A stretch of DNA of 64,000 nt, taken from NCBI GenBank assembly GCA_905182985.1, contig CAJJDN010000130.1, positions 59,840 through 123,839 of the forward strand, read 5' to 3'. The notes beneath the pieces are model-generated. The model had not been told where the DNA came from. It did not search any database and saw only the letters and a list, made by a program, of their open reading frames with translations. Each line of letters begins with the position of its first letter. Position 1 is the stretch's first letter. This document shows positions 52,901 through 64,000 of the stretch, piece after piece. Source of the stretch: Paramecium sonneborni. Its lineage: Eukaryota; Ciliophora; Oligohymenophorea; Peniculida; Parameciidae. The position numbers were made by a program, and so were the translations under genes.

Positions 52901-54255
52901 TGATGCTGCGCCATATAAAGGTTCAAGAACAATCTATTTATCTAACAAAGAAACACTTAGAGTTTTGATAGCTGATAGTGAAAATAATGAAGAATCTAGT
53001 TATTCTATATCTTTATCAACAACTCAATCATAAACATGTGATCACATTGTTGCAACTGAAGATGGTGCATATATCTTTGCTACATGTCAACTCAATAATA
53101 ATAAAGTATTCCATGTAGCTAAATGTACAACCACTGGATTACTTGAATGTCATTAATTTGGTTCCATTTAATCTATTGATGGAGTTTTCACAGTCTCCTA
53201 ACTTGCTGTCTAAGGTAACTATGTGTTTGTCTTAAATGGTAATCCTTAAAGACCAAAAAGCTTTGAAGGTTCTCTTCAAGTCTATAAATGGTCTGCTGAT
53301 ACATAATAGGTTACATTTGATTTACAAAAAACATTTGATAAAGCATTCTTTGGAAATTAATCATCTTATTTCAGCAGTTTTTACATTGCTCCATTCAAAG
53401 TTGGTGTCACCAATTATCTTAAAGTTCTTATCGTTGATGCCAAATAAAACTTATATGCAATTGATGGAACTTTAAGTACTTTTGGAGTCATTACATGGCA
53501 AACTGCTTTCTAATCATTGAATCTATATACTTTCATAAATCAAGGATAATTTGTGGCTTCATCTTCCTAATATTTTTAAGTATTACCATTAACTACACCA
53601 TTATATTAAACAACAGATTTAACTCTTAGAATTAAAGTACTTATTACAACTGATACATCTGCCCATTATGCTATCTAATTGATTTTTGATGCTAAAAATG
53701 TATCATCTGGATTACCCTTATCCTATTAAAATGTCATCTATCTCTTAAATCAATATTCCAACTGGCCTGCTCTAAACAAAGCTTCTATTGGTAATGACTA
53801 TGCTGTTATTGCCTATTCTGATAATAGTCAATTACTCCTAGCCTCATATCTCTTGCCCAAAGATCCTATTTAAGGAGTACCACTAATCAAATTTGTAGGA
53901 GGAACTCAATCCAAATTCGGATATCCTTAAGTTACTGATTTTGTAGTCTATATACCCAAGAATATACCATTCGTAATCATATTTTATTTATTATTTCTAG
54001 CCAAGACTCTATGCTAACATTATCACAAACTTTGAAATCAAAGAAAACTTACTCTAAACTTATTATTTGAATCCCACCTTCCAACTCTATGTTTTCAATG
54101 TTGGTGGTGAATTAACTGAATAATATGTTCAACTCACCCTTCTTAATGCATTCACATCTGATACAGGGTATGTTTTATTAAGATAACATAAATCTGAATA
54201 ACAAGATCAACAAAATAAATCATTATGGGAAACTGTCACTAATGTTTTTTGGTGA
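49923..54255 (+). CDS. Giant secreted protein of the extracellular family
   Basis: One 28-base intron (53973-54000) leaves 1,434 residues. A signal peptide (MTSKIFILIVIAVAAH) is followed by CDTKLSSVKVFPSTGETIEW and FFEGAYLTYSLSPPQ, which align with the start of both units of the 5.8 kb gene (WQIKQEFFDGADLTYALND). Mid-protein: DWFEGQAVSLDIDCNQCDSY (about 52780-52840). Beta-rich repeats throughout, for example FDVDYLLQDDGTIKEVIAIL. Unlike its paralogues it ends in a polar tail (LRQHKSEQQDQQNKSLWETV) with no membrane helix, so it is predicted soluble and secreted. A missed 3' exon could hide an anchor. Function unknown. Confidence 0.82.
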
Positions 54256-54335
54256 CAAATACCAATTTATATGAGTTATCAATAATATCAAATAAAATAC
54301 AAAATTTTTATTATTTATTTAAATCAATTTTAATA

Positions 54336-56562
54336 TCAACTCCTTTTAGTTGGTGCTACTGATCTTGATCTGTTGGTCGAAGTAAGGGACTATGACGGTT
54401 TTAGTAAATCTTCCAATTAATCCTTTTTTCCTTATTACTCCTCATTTGCTATACTTTTACTTTTTGAACTAACTTCTTGAATATCTTCCAATTATTCTTT
54501 TAATTATCTTAAAATTGCAACTCGTTTTACATAACCATCGTTTTATTCTGATAACTCTTACTATATCATTTCCTCTACTATTTAGGCTTGATTTTCATAG
54601 TGACTAGGAGCTAATGCAATTGTTCTTAATTCATTATAAATTTCAAATATTTTTTGAGCATTTTACAAAAATTAAACAGAATTTTACTTCTATTGTTCTT
54701 CTATATCCTTTAAAATTTGCTATTTACTTAATTTTTTATCCTGGCATTTTTTTTGATATTTTTCTACTTCAATTTCATCTGCTTCTAAATTAATTTCATA
54801 TCTAAATCTATCATTCTAATGTGCAGTATAATGACATTTTTTTTCACAAATAGTACAATTATAAAAATCATCCATTGCTTCGCAATACAACTTATTATTT
54901 CCATCAATAAAACAAATATAATGGCACGTATTTTCACAAATGTTGCAATTTGTTACTGATTCGTCTTTAGAAATAGGAACCTTGACTTTTTTTTCCTTAT
55001 AAAATTGAATGTTATTTTTTGCATTGCTTATTTTCTCGTCCCATTTTTCTATTTTTTCTATTTCATCATAAATAGCTTTTTATAATTCTACATTTTTGTT
55101 TAACTTTTATTTATAAGCCTAAACTTATAAAACCAAATTGTCTCTTTTTGCAATTACTGCTTTAGTCAATTACAAGCTATTATCCTTGATTCTTAATAAT
55201 TTATTCTCAATTAATTTTTGAAAAGATGAATATGACATATCCCACAGAAATTTATAGAATTAACACTCTTGCTCATTAGAACTATTGAAATTATATAATA
55301 TTGCTTTATTATCAACTTTAAAAAACCACTCATCCTTAGTTTTCATCGATTTATCTATAAATTCATTTACAAGCTCACTAACTTCATTAGCCATTTATGA
55401 TTCATTTCCTTAAAATCTTAAAGATTCTATTGCTAAAGGGTTTTCTGCTGTGCTAAATGGAAATATAAAAATAATATTTTATTTAACATCTAATCCAAAA
55501 TATTATTTCATCTAATTTAAAATATAATTTTAGCTTATCGTTGATCTTGATTAACTTGCTTTAACTACAAAACATATCGCTGTAACTGTTTCCACTTTCT
55601 TTTAAAATAATTCTTTTATTTGCTACGCAATCTTCATGTCCTATTCTATACCTCTTGAATCACCAAATCCTGGAGTATCAATTATCTTTAAACCAACCAA
55701 TTTATCATAAGGTCTCAAATAATAAATATTTATATCTTAAGTTTAACTCATAGCTTAACTCTTACCATAAAGATTTTCTTTAATTAACAGAAATCTGAAA
55801 TTATCTTCCGATTTTACTCCTAAATAATAATTGCACAAAAAATTAAGAAAACTTGTTTTGCCACTACCAGATTCTCCAATTACTATTAAAGTTTTATATT
55901 CAGCAGTATTTCTTTCATTTATTTAAGGATAAGTAAATTTATAAATCATTTATATTTTCTAATCGTTCTGATTTTGATTTTAGATCAACTAGCCTTTTAT
56001 TTTCTTAATGTGGTTGTTAATTTTATGATGAATTCTATTTCAGTAATTATTTGAGTTAAATTTTATTAAAACCTAAACTTATTGCTTCCGATTCCTATAG
56101 TAAACTTAATGTTTAATAATTTAAAACTTAATAATTTATAAGGTTAGTAATCACATTTTTCCTTTACTCACACTAAAGTAATTTTTCTAATTAATTTTTT
56201 AATTATGGATCAATGATAAGGAATTTCTTAAAATGATCCTTTAAATCTTAAATTTTATATTCTATCCAATCACTTTCATCTAAATCATTTAGTACATCTA
56301 AGGAAATCACTCCGCTTTCTAACAATATCTTAATAGAATTAAAAATTTATTAATCTTATCTGAAGAATTAGGATAAGACTTCAACCAATATCCATTTCTT
56401 TTTCTCAAAATCCTCTATTTTATTCCATAACTTTGTTTTCAAGTACTTGGTTAAATCTACTATTCTTCTAATTCCAATTTATTTAAAATCCTGCTGATAT
56501 TTTTAAGCTTTTTCTTAGAATATAATTTAGAAAGTTAAATTAATTAAATCCTCACTAGACAT
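54336..56562 (-). CDS. AIG1/GIMAP-like GTPase with Cys/His insert and N-terminal extension
   Basis: The GTPase frame alone runs 54336-55949 (537 residues, no intron). P-loop: TLIVIGESGSGKTSFLNFL; switch/G3: LVGLKIIDTPGFGDSRGIEQ. Coiled coil follows, interrupted by two Cys/His clusters (NCNICENTCHYICFIDGN and NCTICEKKCHYTAHQ). An upstream frame on the same strand, ATG 56562 to TGA 55915, encodes 215 helical residues (MSSEDLINLTFQIIFQEKAQ) and overlaps the GTPase start. Removing a 31-base GT...AG segment (55959-55989) joins both into one 731-residue protein, which I prefer, though that intron starts GTTGAT and is long for this genome. If it is not spliced, these are two overlapping genes. Such GTPases sit on membranes and oligomerise; the role here is unknown. 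Confidence 0.65.
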
Positions 56563-57274
56563 GCTGAAATTTTGAAAAAATTTTTAATTTAGAAAAAAAA
56601 TTAATACTTTTCATTTTCTAATTCTATTAAATAAATTATATTTTTTATTAGATTTTATCATCTAATGTTATATTCCTGTTGGTATGAAAATTAAGTTAGA
56701 AGGATTTCAACTTACGAATATAGTTTATTAAAGGATTCTCAATGATTCATAAATAATTATTGAAGAGTATATACAAAAAGGAATTATATATATGTTAATC
56801 TACATTCCATCATATGCAGAAGAAATTATTAGATAATCAATTAAAATTTTATTTTTGAATTCTGTTGATTTTTCTGTTTTTTCAAATATATGATTTAGAT
56901 TACTATATTAATAATTTATCTTTTTTATATTAGAATATATGGTTTTTTCAATTAGAATTTATGATAATTTTATTGTGTTTAAATTTGTCTAGATAATTAG
57001 ATGAATTTGAGTATTCTAAAAATGGGAATATTAGATATATCGTAAGAATTTTTGAGGATGATTTTTTTTGTTTTATCCAAAATTTTATTTGATTAGGTCT
57101 GATAAAGAATTATTGATTTTGATTATGCAAAAAAGGGTATAAAAAATACATATATAAAAAGAGATTTATTGAGGACAAAAACAGGAATAATTTCTGTGAT
57201 TAGTTTGTTTTTCTTAATTTTATGAAATCAGTTCATCCAAATTATTATAATTTAAGTTTTTTGTTTTGTTTTGA

Positions 57275-57930
57275 ACTGGCTACAAAATCACTGATGTCTT
57301 TGATATTGCAGTTGATGGTAATCAGTAAATGTTTATCTATTTTAATGATAATAAAATTAATTAATTTATAACTCTTAAGTCATAATCTTTGAAATTACAA
57401 TAAGTTTTATTAAATTATGGAGATTTAATATGATGTCATTTGCAGCTAATCATGTTAGTCTAGCTTATAATAGTGAAATTGAAGTTGGTTTAGCAGTGTA
57501 TTAAATCGAAGTTAAAAAACTTGATGAAGTTAAAAAAATCTCTTTATTTATGGTATTAATGCTGATTATCAGATTTTTCTATGATATTAAAATTAAGTAA
57601 ATATCTATCTTATTATTAATATCCATATCTTTAAGCTAATATTGAATATAATAGTCAATTCTCTGAGCATACTATTTATAAATATAGAATTAATGATAAA
57701 ATTAATCTTAAAAAATTTTTCGACTTTAAATGAATTAGTTTATTCATTTACGCAGTCAATAATTTTAAAGTTTTTTCTGGTCAAACAATGTTATGGAATT
57801 TCGAGAATCTTCCAAATGAGGTGCTTATAGTAGGTATTAAATTACTAATAAAATTAGTTCTAATTGGTGGTGGATTACTTTGATATTTATTTCACTCTAT
57901 AATAAATATGGAAATAAAGAGGTGATACTA
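57275..57930 (+). pseudogene. Relic of a giant extracellular family gene
   Basis: Short fragments in several frames, separated by stops, align in the correct order with functional family members. DVFDIAVDGNQQMFIYF (57286-57340) parallels MAVDGDQQMFLYVFVKG of the 5.8 kb gene. FAANHVSLAYNSEIEVGLAV (about 57437-57496) parallels LFEDHVAIAYTDSK and SSIAVAYHNENKVTVGVYQ. SSNWWWITLI (about 57859) is identical to the start of the membrane helix of the 45.2 kb protein. The spacing is much shorter than in intact genes, so deletions have occurred as well as frameshifts. Upstream (56687-56890) an ORF with some protein character may be an older part of the same relic, but I see no match there. Confidence 0.65.
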
Positions 57931-58053
57931 GGTTGATTTTCATATTAATGTTAATTATAAAATTCAACTTGTATAAACTCTACAAACTCTATCCAATATT
58001 TCAATAAGAAAATTTATTATATATATGTAATTTTCATTTTTCAAACCTATTGA

Positions 58054-59310
58054 TTATTTTTTGGAATACAATACTTAAAAATTGATAAATTTTGGTAAAT
58101 CAATACTAAGTTTTATTAATTACAATTATTAGATTAAAACAAATTTTAATTAAAAAAGTTAATTGAAAAAAAATGCGATCTATTATTTTTATTGAAATCA
58201 TTAAACCTTATTAAGCTAGAATATGTACTTCTATAGCTTTATTTTTAATAATATTTGTTAATTTATTCACATTGCATTTAGAATTAAAATATTTTGAAAT
58301 TTTCACATTAGTTTATAGATTAATTAAGTTCAATTCTTAATTAACATATATTAAATACATTACAAGAGTAATAAATTTTTTAAATTTTTTATCAGAAATT
58401 TTTATGTTGTTCAAAAAAATTTTATCAAAAGATGCTTATTAAAAAAATGAAGTATTTTATAGCTAACTCAGAACTTTCATCAAAATTCGAAACTTAATTT
58501 GTTTATTTTAAAATGATTTCTTAACAATAGAAATCAAAACAAACTTTTAATTTAAATCTACAGTTGTAGTTGATTTCTATGAGGCTTAAGAATGATTTTT
58601 TAATCAAAGCACTGGAGATTGTCTTGATTTAAAAAAAAAATTATCATTTATTTAATAACATTGAAAATGAAAAATAAACCAAAAACATAGTTTGTTTGCT
58701 TAAAAATATCGGAGAATCTATATTAAAAATTCTTGATATATATGTATTGAATGATAATTCAATCTGTTAGTTACTTAAAAATTTACAGAGTATATTTATT
58801 TAAAAAATTTCATATAAAACAGGTATAGCAGAATACAAATTGAATGTAATATAATAATTTCTCTTAATCGTAGATGTTATACTTTATGATCTTCATCATG
58901 GATAATAATTAAGATTGATGAGGATTAATTCTAGTAATTGGTTCCAAAATTTATTTCTGTAATAAAAAGAATAACTACAATTGATTAAGGTTGTGTAATT
59001 AACATAAAATAAATTTTAAAGTAAGATTTCAATAGTTTCAATAGTTTTTAGTAAAATACTGTAAAAATATACTACATTTAATAATATTTATGTTGAAAAT
59101 ATATATGGTAATAATTCTTGGTACAAGTAGTTTCCAAAGGAGAAATATTCTCAAATTTATAATTAATATGTGAATAACTTCCGAATTTCATAATGCAAAA
59201 TGCCCAAACTTATAAAAGAAAAGAATATATAAAAAAATTATTTATATTAATTTAATTTGTGTAATTAAAGATACCATTTCGGCCCTTAAATACTGAATAA
59301 TACAAAATGA
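58054..59310 (+). CDS. Hypothetical Gln/Leu/Ile-rich helical protein, start unclear
   Basis: One frame is open for 419 codons from after a TGA at 58051 to TGA 59308-59310, far longer than chance at the TGA frequency of this DNA. Its text looks like a helical protein (LIEKKCDLLFLLKSLNLIKL; NLICLLKNIGESILKILDI-like; WYKQFPKEKYSQIYNQYV). The first in-frame ATG is at 58432, which would give 292 residues and discard about 126 codons of protein-like sequence. Either an upstream exon is unrecognised or this is a gene that lost its start. It lies directly between a relic and the next giant gene, so decay is plausible. No family is recognised. Confidence 0.4.
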
Positions 59311-59329
59311 AAATTCAATATTAATTTTA

Positions 59330-62300
59330 ATGATAATTTTTTTTTTAGGGCTCATCTCCCTAACTAAAGGTTATCAATGTTCCTAATTGAATAAAGATGA
59401 ATTATAAATAACAACCAATTAAGAAGAATATATAACTTTTGGTCTTGACAAACTATATTTAGATAAAGAAGTCGATTCAAATTACATTTTAATTAATAAA
59501 TCCCCTGATCCCTACTTTTTGAATATGATAACATAAACTCAATACAATGAAAGTGAAGGCCATTAATATACTTTAATCTCATAAAAGTTAAATAAAAATT
59601 CTGGTTATCTGGATATTTCAAATTATTTTAGTGTATTAAAATGGGGAAGATAACACTATTATATTGATTATAATTCTGTAATGTTTGAAACTACTCCATT
59701 TATTGATAAAGTTTAAGAATTAAATGTTTATCCAAACTCCACATGTTATGATCTAGTAGAAATAAATTTACAGTTTATTGTTGAATGCCATAATGATGAA
59801 GGGGATTATTTTATTCATGTAAATCAAGATGAACATTCATATATTCCAGTTAATAATTCAATTGGTCTATAAAGAAAACTTGATTAATTAGATAATTACA
59901 TTCTAAGAAATATGTACTATTCTTTAGAGCTATATTAATTAAATAATGGCGCATTAGTATTTTTAAATGCTCTTGATACTGATTTATTAAGACAATTAAC
60001 TTAAGATAATTTATTTGATCTTTTAATAGTCGATTTTTAATTTCATACAAATTTTTAAGTTTCTATTTTAAATAATCAAAGTTAATTTATTTGTCTTGAG
60101 TATTCTTTTGGAACAGCATAATGGATATTATTGGAATATACCTATATTGAAAAATTGATTAATCCTTTTTCATATGATTATTCACCCTTATTTAATTAAT
60201 TAGTAGTTATTTCACCTGATACTATATATTTGCGTTTGAATTAAACATGGAAAAATTAATTAAATTAAACAATAAAGTCAAAAGACAAAGTATATTTGAC
60301 ATAAAATTATATTATTTTAAAGAAAGAATAGGAGAAAGAAGATTCTCTTTAAATTTTCAATTAAAATTTAGAATAGATACATAATATGACTCTATTACTT
60401 TATGGATTTATTACTTCATATAAAACTCTTGATTCATTTTTATTGTTTAATGTATTTTATATTGAAGCTTATACAATGAATAAAGAAAACTCAGAGATTT
60501 TAAGAATTTAATCTAATAAATAGATTAATTAAACAGAATAATTTCAGATTTAATCATTATATGATAATTGTTATATTTAATGTTCATAAACAGTTGTTGA
60601 TAGAACCTCTAAGAAGATATATTTACATTTACCACTTATAGATATGTTTAAATAAGGAATATATTTAGATGATCTTTAATATAAGACATTTCAATAGCCT
60701 TTTTAAGGTTAAAATTTAAAATTAGAATTTAATCCCCATAAAGATTTAAATCTTACTTTTAGCAGAATAAGGCCTATTCTAATTAAAAATGTTTAAGATC
60801 CAAATTATGTAATATATAGAAAAAATCTTCCATTATAAGAATTTGGAGAAATCTTACTTATAGAGTAAAAAGAAGATTTAATGTTAATTGGATACACATG
60901 TATTTAAATAGAATAAACTTTAAGTTGCTCTTAGCAATTTAATCTAACTAATTTTATAAAGTTAAATGATTCATAAACTCAACTTTGGTGGAATGTTGGA
61001 TAAACATTTTTCTTTGCTATTGCATCTGGCAATACAATTTAAATTTATTCGAATAACTAATAAAAAGATAAATTTATTTTAATAAATGAATTCGAAATGG
61101 AAAGTACAATAAAGAAAATTTAATGTAATGTAAATTATCTTTATTTGTTGGTTGAAAATAAAGTAGAAGCAATCTTAATAATTAATAATAACTAATTTTC
61201 ACCAATATTTTCTATCCCAGCTGACAATATTTATGTAAATCGTCCTAGTTAGACAGAGTTTTATATCATTTCCTAAAATAAATTACTTTTCTTTTAAACA
61301 ATAGAAAGGTATATTCCTAAATTATTATGGTTTACTTAAATAGATTTAGAATTTACTGAAGTAGATATTGGTCTAATTTCCATTGGATAAAATAAAAATA
61401 AAGATTATTTAATGCTTTTAGCAAAAAAGAATGGCAAATAAATTGGCTATGTTTATAATAATTATTATTATAGCAAAAAGCATCCGTATATTGAAAAAGA
61501 AATTAATCTTAATGATTATTCAGAAATAAAAATAGCTGAGGGTTGTGTTCATAATTCAAAAATGATGTTCTTAGAAGCATTAAACAATGGAAAACCAGTA
61601 CTTTTAATATATAGATTATAAGAAAGTGCAATTAATTCCTTATTTTTAGAAATTTCTATACCTGAAAAGAGCTAAATTTCATATGGCAGTAATTATCTAT
61701 TTATAACTGATAAAAATAAGATAAATACCTCTCTATACTCTTTATATACTGATGATAGCTATTCAATCAACATTTAGTTGAGTTAAGACTATTATTAAAT
61801 TTAACATTAAGAATTTTTAAATTTATCTGGCAGAGTTTATAACTCAGATGAAAATTAATAAATTGAAAAAATTCTTGTAAAATTAATAAATAGAGGAACT
61901 TAATTATTTGGAATTAAAAAATAATTAAATTTTACATATGATAAAGATGAAAATAGAAGTCATTGTTTTGAAATAGGATAATCATGGTATAATGGTTAAG
62001 CTTTTGATATTGAATTATAAGAACCTTATGGAGATATCGAATATTAAAAAACATTAATTAAATAAACTGAAACTATTTAATCTAGTGAATCTATTATGGA
62101 ATTTGATCTTAATACTTTAGTTTAATTAATCTAAAATAAAATTATTTTAATTAATAAAGCAGATTTTTAAACTACTCAATTTTCATTAGATAATAAATAT
62201 ACATTTAATCATATTCTTTATATTAAAGATAATCTTATTTATGTAGGAGCAAAGTATAATGATGAATATTTAGCTTTAGTAATTGAATGCATCAATAATA

Positions 62301-63430
62301 ATTGCAAACTTCATGAAGGTAGTCTCACATCTTCAAACTAATTTTTAAAAGCCTTTCTAAATGAAACCACTTTTTTAATATGGGATTCAAGTCATGTTTC
62401 TGTTTATAATACTTCTGGACAACCATAATAAATAGGTGATTTTAAATTAATTTAGACATTTAACTTCACAAATTTTAATGCTATTACTTTATAGTTTATG
62501 ATCTTTGAAAATTACTATTAAATATTCATGATTGATAAGAAATGCCAATTATCTCACCATAATTTCAACGTTACTGATAATTAAGCTTAATTATATTTTT
62601 AAGGAATACATAACGTGTTATAATTCTTAAATGAAAAATTCTATTATAACAAAGAATAAAGTTGTACCAATATGCATTTTGTGGATAATTATAATTTCAT
62701 CGTTGAATTTAAATCAAGTCTTTCTTATTAAATTAGTTTTACATATGAATGCTTAAAGGATCATATTAAATGTTGGATGAGTAATTTTTAAGTAAGTTCT
62801 ATATATCAATAATACGGTAATTTAAAATTAAGCATTTAGTCAAATTTTTACATAAATCAAAATATTTTATCTTAAGCTTATGAGATTGAAAATGGATTAG
62901 AAGTATTTTTTTATGAAATAAATATTGAAAATAAAAATTTAGAAACTAAAATAGCAATAGCTCATTTATCAATTAAATCTCCCTTAATTTAATTAAAATT
63001 ATTCGCATACCAACATCTTGGAAAATTGCATTTGCTTGTATAATAAAGTAAGGAAACCGGCATGTAACACTATCTTTTAAGAAAATCAATTGAAGTATGC
63101 AGTGAAAAAGAATCAGTATATTAAGATGTATCATTTCTTTTAAAAAATTCATATCATACAGCGACAGCAACATTCAAATTAAATATAACAAAAAATGTCC
63201 CTCCTGGACCTGATCCCCCTGGTCCTGATCCTCCTGGTCCCGATCCTCCTGGTCCCGATCCCCCCGGTCCTGATCCCCCTGGCCCAAATCCTCCTGATCC
63301 TGATAATCCAGAAGATGATAAAGGAAAAAAAACCTTATGGATAATTATTGGTATTGGAGCAGGAGTTTTAGGTATTGGACTCATAATTTATTGCTGTAAA
63401 AAAAAGAAAACTCATGATTCGTTAATTTGA
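59330..63430 (+). CDS. Giant type I membrane protein with PPGPD stalk
   Basis: A single exon of 1,366 residues. Short signal peptide MIIFFLGLISLTKGYQ, then CSQLNKDELQITTNQEEYIT, similar to the start of the 29.9 kb protein. Strand-rich body; the family signature is present in degenerate form (SWYNGQAFDIELQEPYGDIE, near 61985) without the C-x2-C pair. At 63196-63306 a proline stalk repeats PPGPD six times, then PPGPN and an acidic stretch, before the membrane helix TLWIIIGIGAGVLGIGLIIY near residue 1,335 and a Cys/Lys tail (CCKKKKTHDSLI). Predicted topology: large outside or lumenal part, one membrane pass, tiny cytosolic tail. The ATG at 59307 is closed by TGA after eight codons, so 59330 is used. 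Confidence 0.85.
63196..63306 (+). repeat. Tandem PPGPD-coding repeat, locally G+C-rich
   Basis: A 15-base unit, CCTCCTGGTCCTGAT with silent third-base changes, is repeated seven times in frame, ending in variants coding PPGPN and PPDPD. It stands out as the only clearly C/G-rich stretch in this AT-rich window. The units differ only in third positions. A shorter, related set lies at 45326-45370 on the other strand. Confidence 0.9.
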
Positions 63431-64000
63431 TATTTTAAATCTATATCAAAAAATAATTTATTTAAAATATATTTTACCTAGTGCTTCTGATTTTTCAAGA
63501 ATAATAAATATTTTTTTATTTATATCTATTTTATCTTTATTTTATCTATCTGATAATTTTTTCAAATTAAAAAATTTTGTTTAGATTTTAAAAAATTGAA
63601 ATAATGTTAAGAAATGAAATGATATAATTTTCTCCTATGATAAATAATACAGGAGTTAATAAAAACCCTTATTTCATATAATAAGCATGATCAATTTTTT
63701 AAAATGAGTAATTATATTTCAATGAATAAAAAGCTTCTGTTTTTTTAAATTATCAAATATAACAATCTGTGACTTTGATAAAATTTATCATTCTACTTAT
63801 CTTCTAAAGATAAATATATGACTCTCAAATAAATATTAAGTAATTTTTCATTATATTTATGGATTAAGGAGTGGTTTAATCAAATTTTGGGTGAAAAATA
63901 TCGCTTATGCATATAAAAGTGCTTTTGAAAAAATTCTGATGGATTTAATGAATAATAATCAACAATTCTATAATTTTTGATCAATAATTAATTAAAGATA
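63431..64000. other. 3' flank of the last gene, no supported gene
   Basis: 570 bases of AT-rich sequence. Short ORFs with Met starts are present (for example at 63640) but none is long or protein-like enough to annotate. The start of another gene may lie beyond the window. Confidence 0.4.

Noticed and set aside
58173..58595. Plus-strand ORF starting MRSIIFIEII
   Set aside because: Overlaps the longer open frame one base over, which has the better protein character and continues another 700 bases.
63199..63384. Minus-strand Gly/Pro-rich ORF (GPGGSGPGGS)
   Set aside because: It is the reverse complement of the PPGPD stalk repeat; no silk- or collagen-like gene is present there.
1..64000. CRISPR arrays, insertion sequences, bacterial-type operons
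   Set aside because: No repeat-spacer arrays or transposase-like frames are present, and code, introns and gene content are those of a ciliate.

Overview
This window reads as the somatic (macronuclear) genome of a ciliate, almost certainly a Paramecium. Long reading frames stay open only if TAA and TAG code for glutamine and TGA is the sole stop. Genes are interrupted by tiny introns of 20-31 bases, mostly GTA...TAG. The DNA is very AT-rich, and genes are packed with gaps often of 20-120 bases. All coding calls below use that code; splice sites were chosen where removing a 20-31 base GT...AG segment restores a recognisable or continuous protein.

Layout. 1-5.7 kb (+): a 1,547-residue coiled-coil protein, then two mitochondrial genes (ribosomal protein bL35m and acyl carrier protein). 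5.8-14.4 kb (+): a giant two-unit type I membrane protein. 14.6-15.1 kb: an ORF broken by one TGA. 15.2-18.7 kb (-): an RCC1-repeat/coiled-coil protein, divergent from a class I PI3-kinase at 18.8-22.6 kb (+). 22.8-32.5 kb (-): a mitochondrial-type J-protein, a zinc-finger/polyQ protein, WDR19/IFT144, and a secreted protein. 32.8-43.3 kb (+): two unknown genes, a NOT2/3/5-domain protein, a B-box-like protein, a ferlin, and a VAP-like MSP-domain protein. 43.3-44.1 kb has no gene. 44.1-45.0 kb (+): a three-repeat Myb protein. 45.2-63.4 kb: two giant secreted or membrane proteins in head-to-head orientation, an AIG1-like GTPase, a decayed copy of the giant family, an ORF without a clear start, and a final giant type I protein.

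The most striking content is a family of very large, apparently undescribed extracellular proteins. It has four full members plus a probable shorter member at 29.9-32.5 kb and a relic at 57.3-57.9 kb. They share a signal peptide, a cysteine soon after it, a [WY]-x2-GQ motif (in three copies followed by C-x2-C), propeller-like repeats, and in three cases a C-terminal membrane helix, twice preceded by a Pro-Pro-Gly-Pro linker. Internal duplication, copy number and decay all point to recent expansion.

Several other genes concern cilia and membrane traffic: IFT144, a ferlin with glutamine/RRxS repeats, a VAP-like protein and PI3-kinase. These are separate genes with no evidence of co-transcription.
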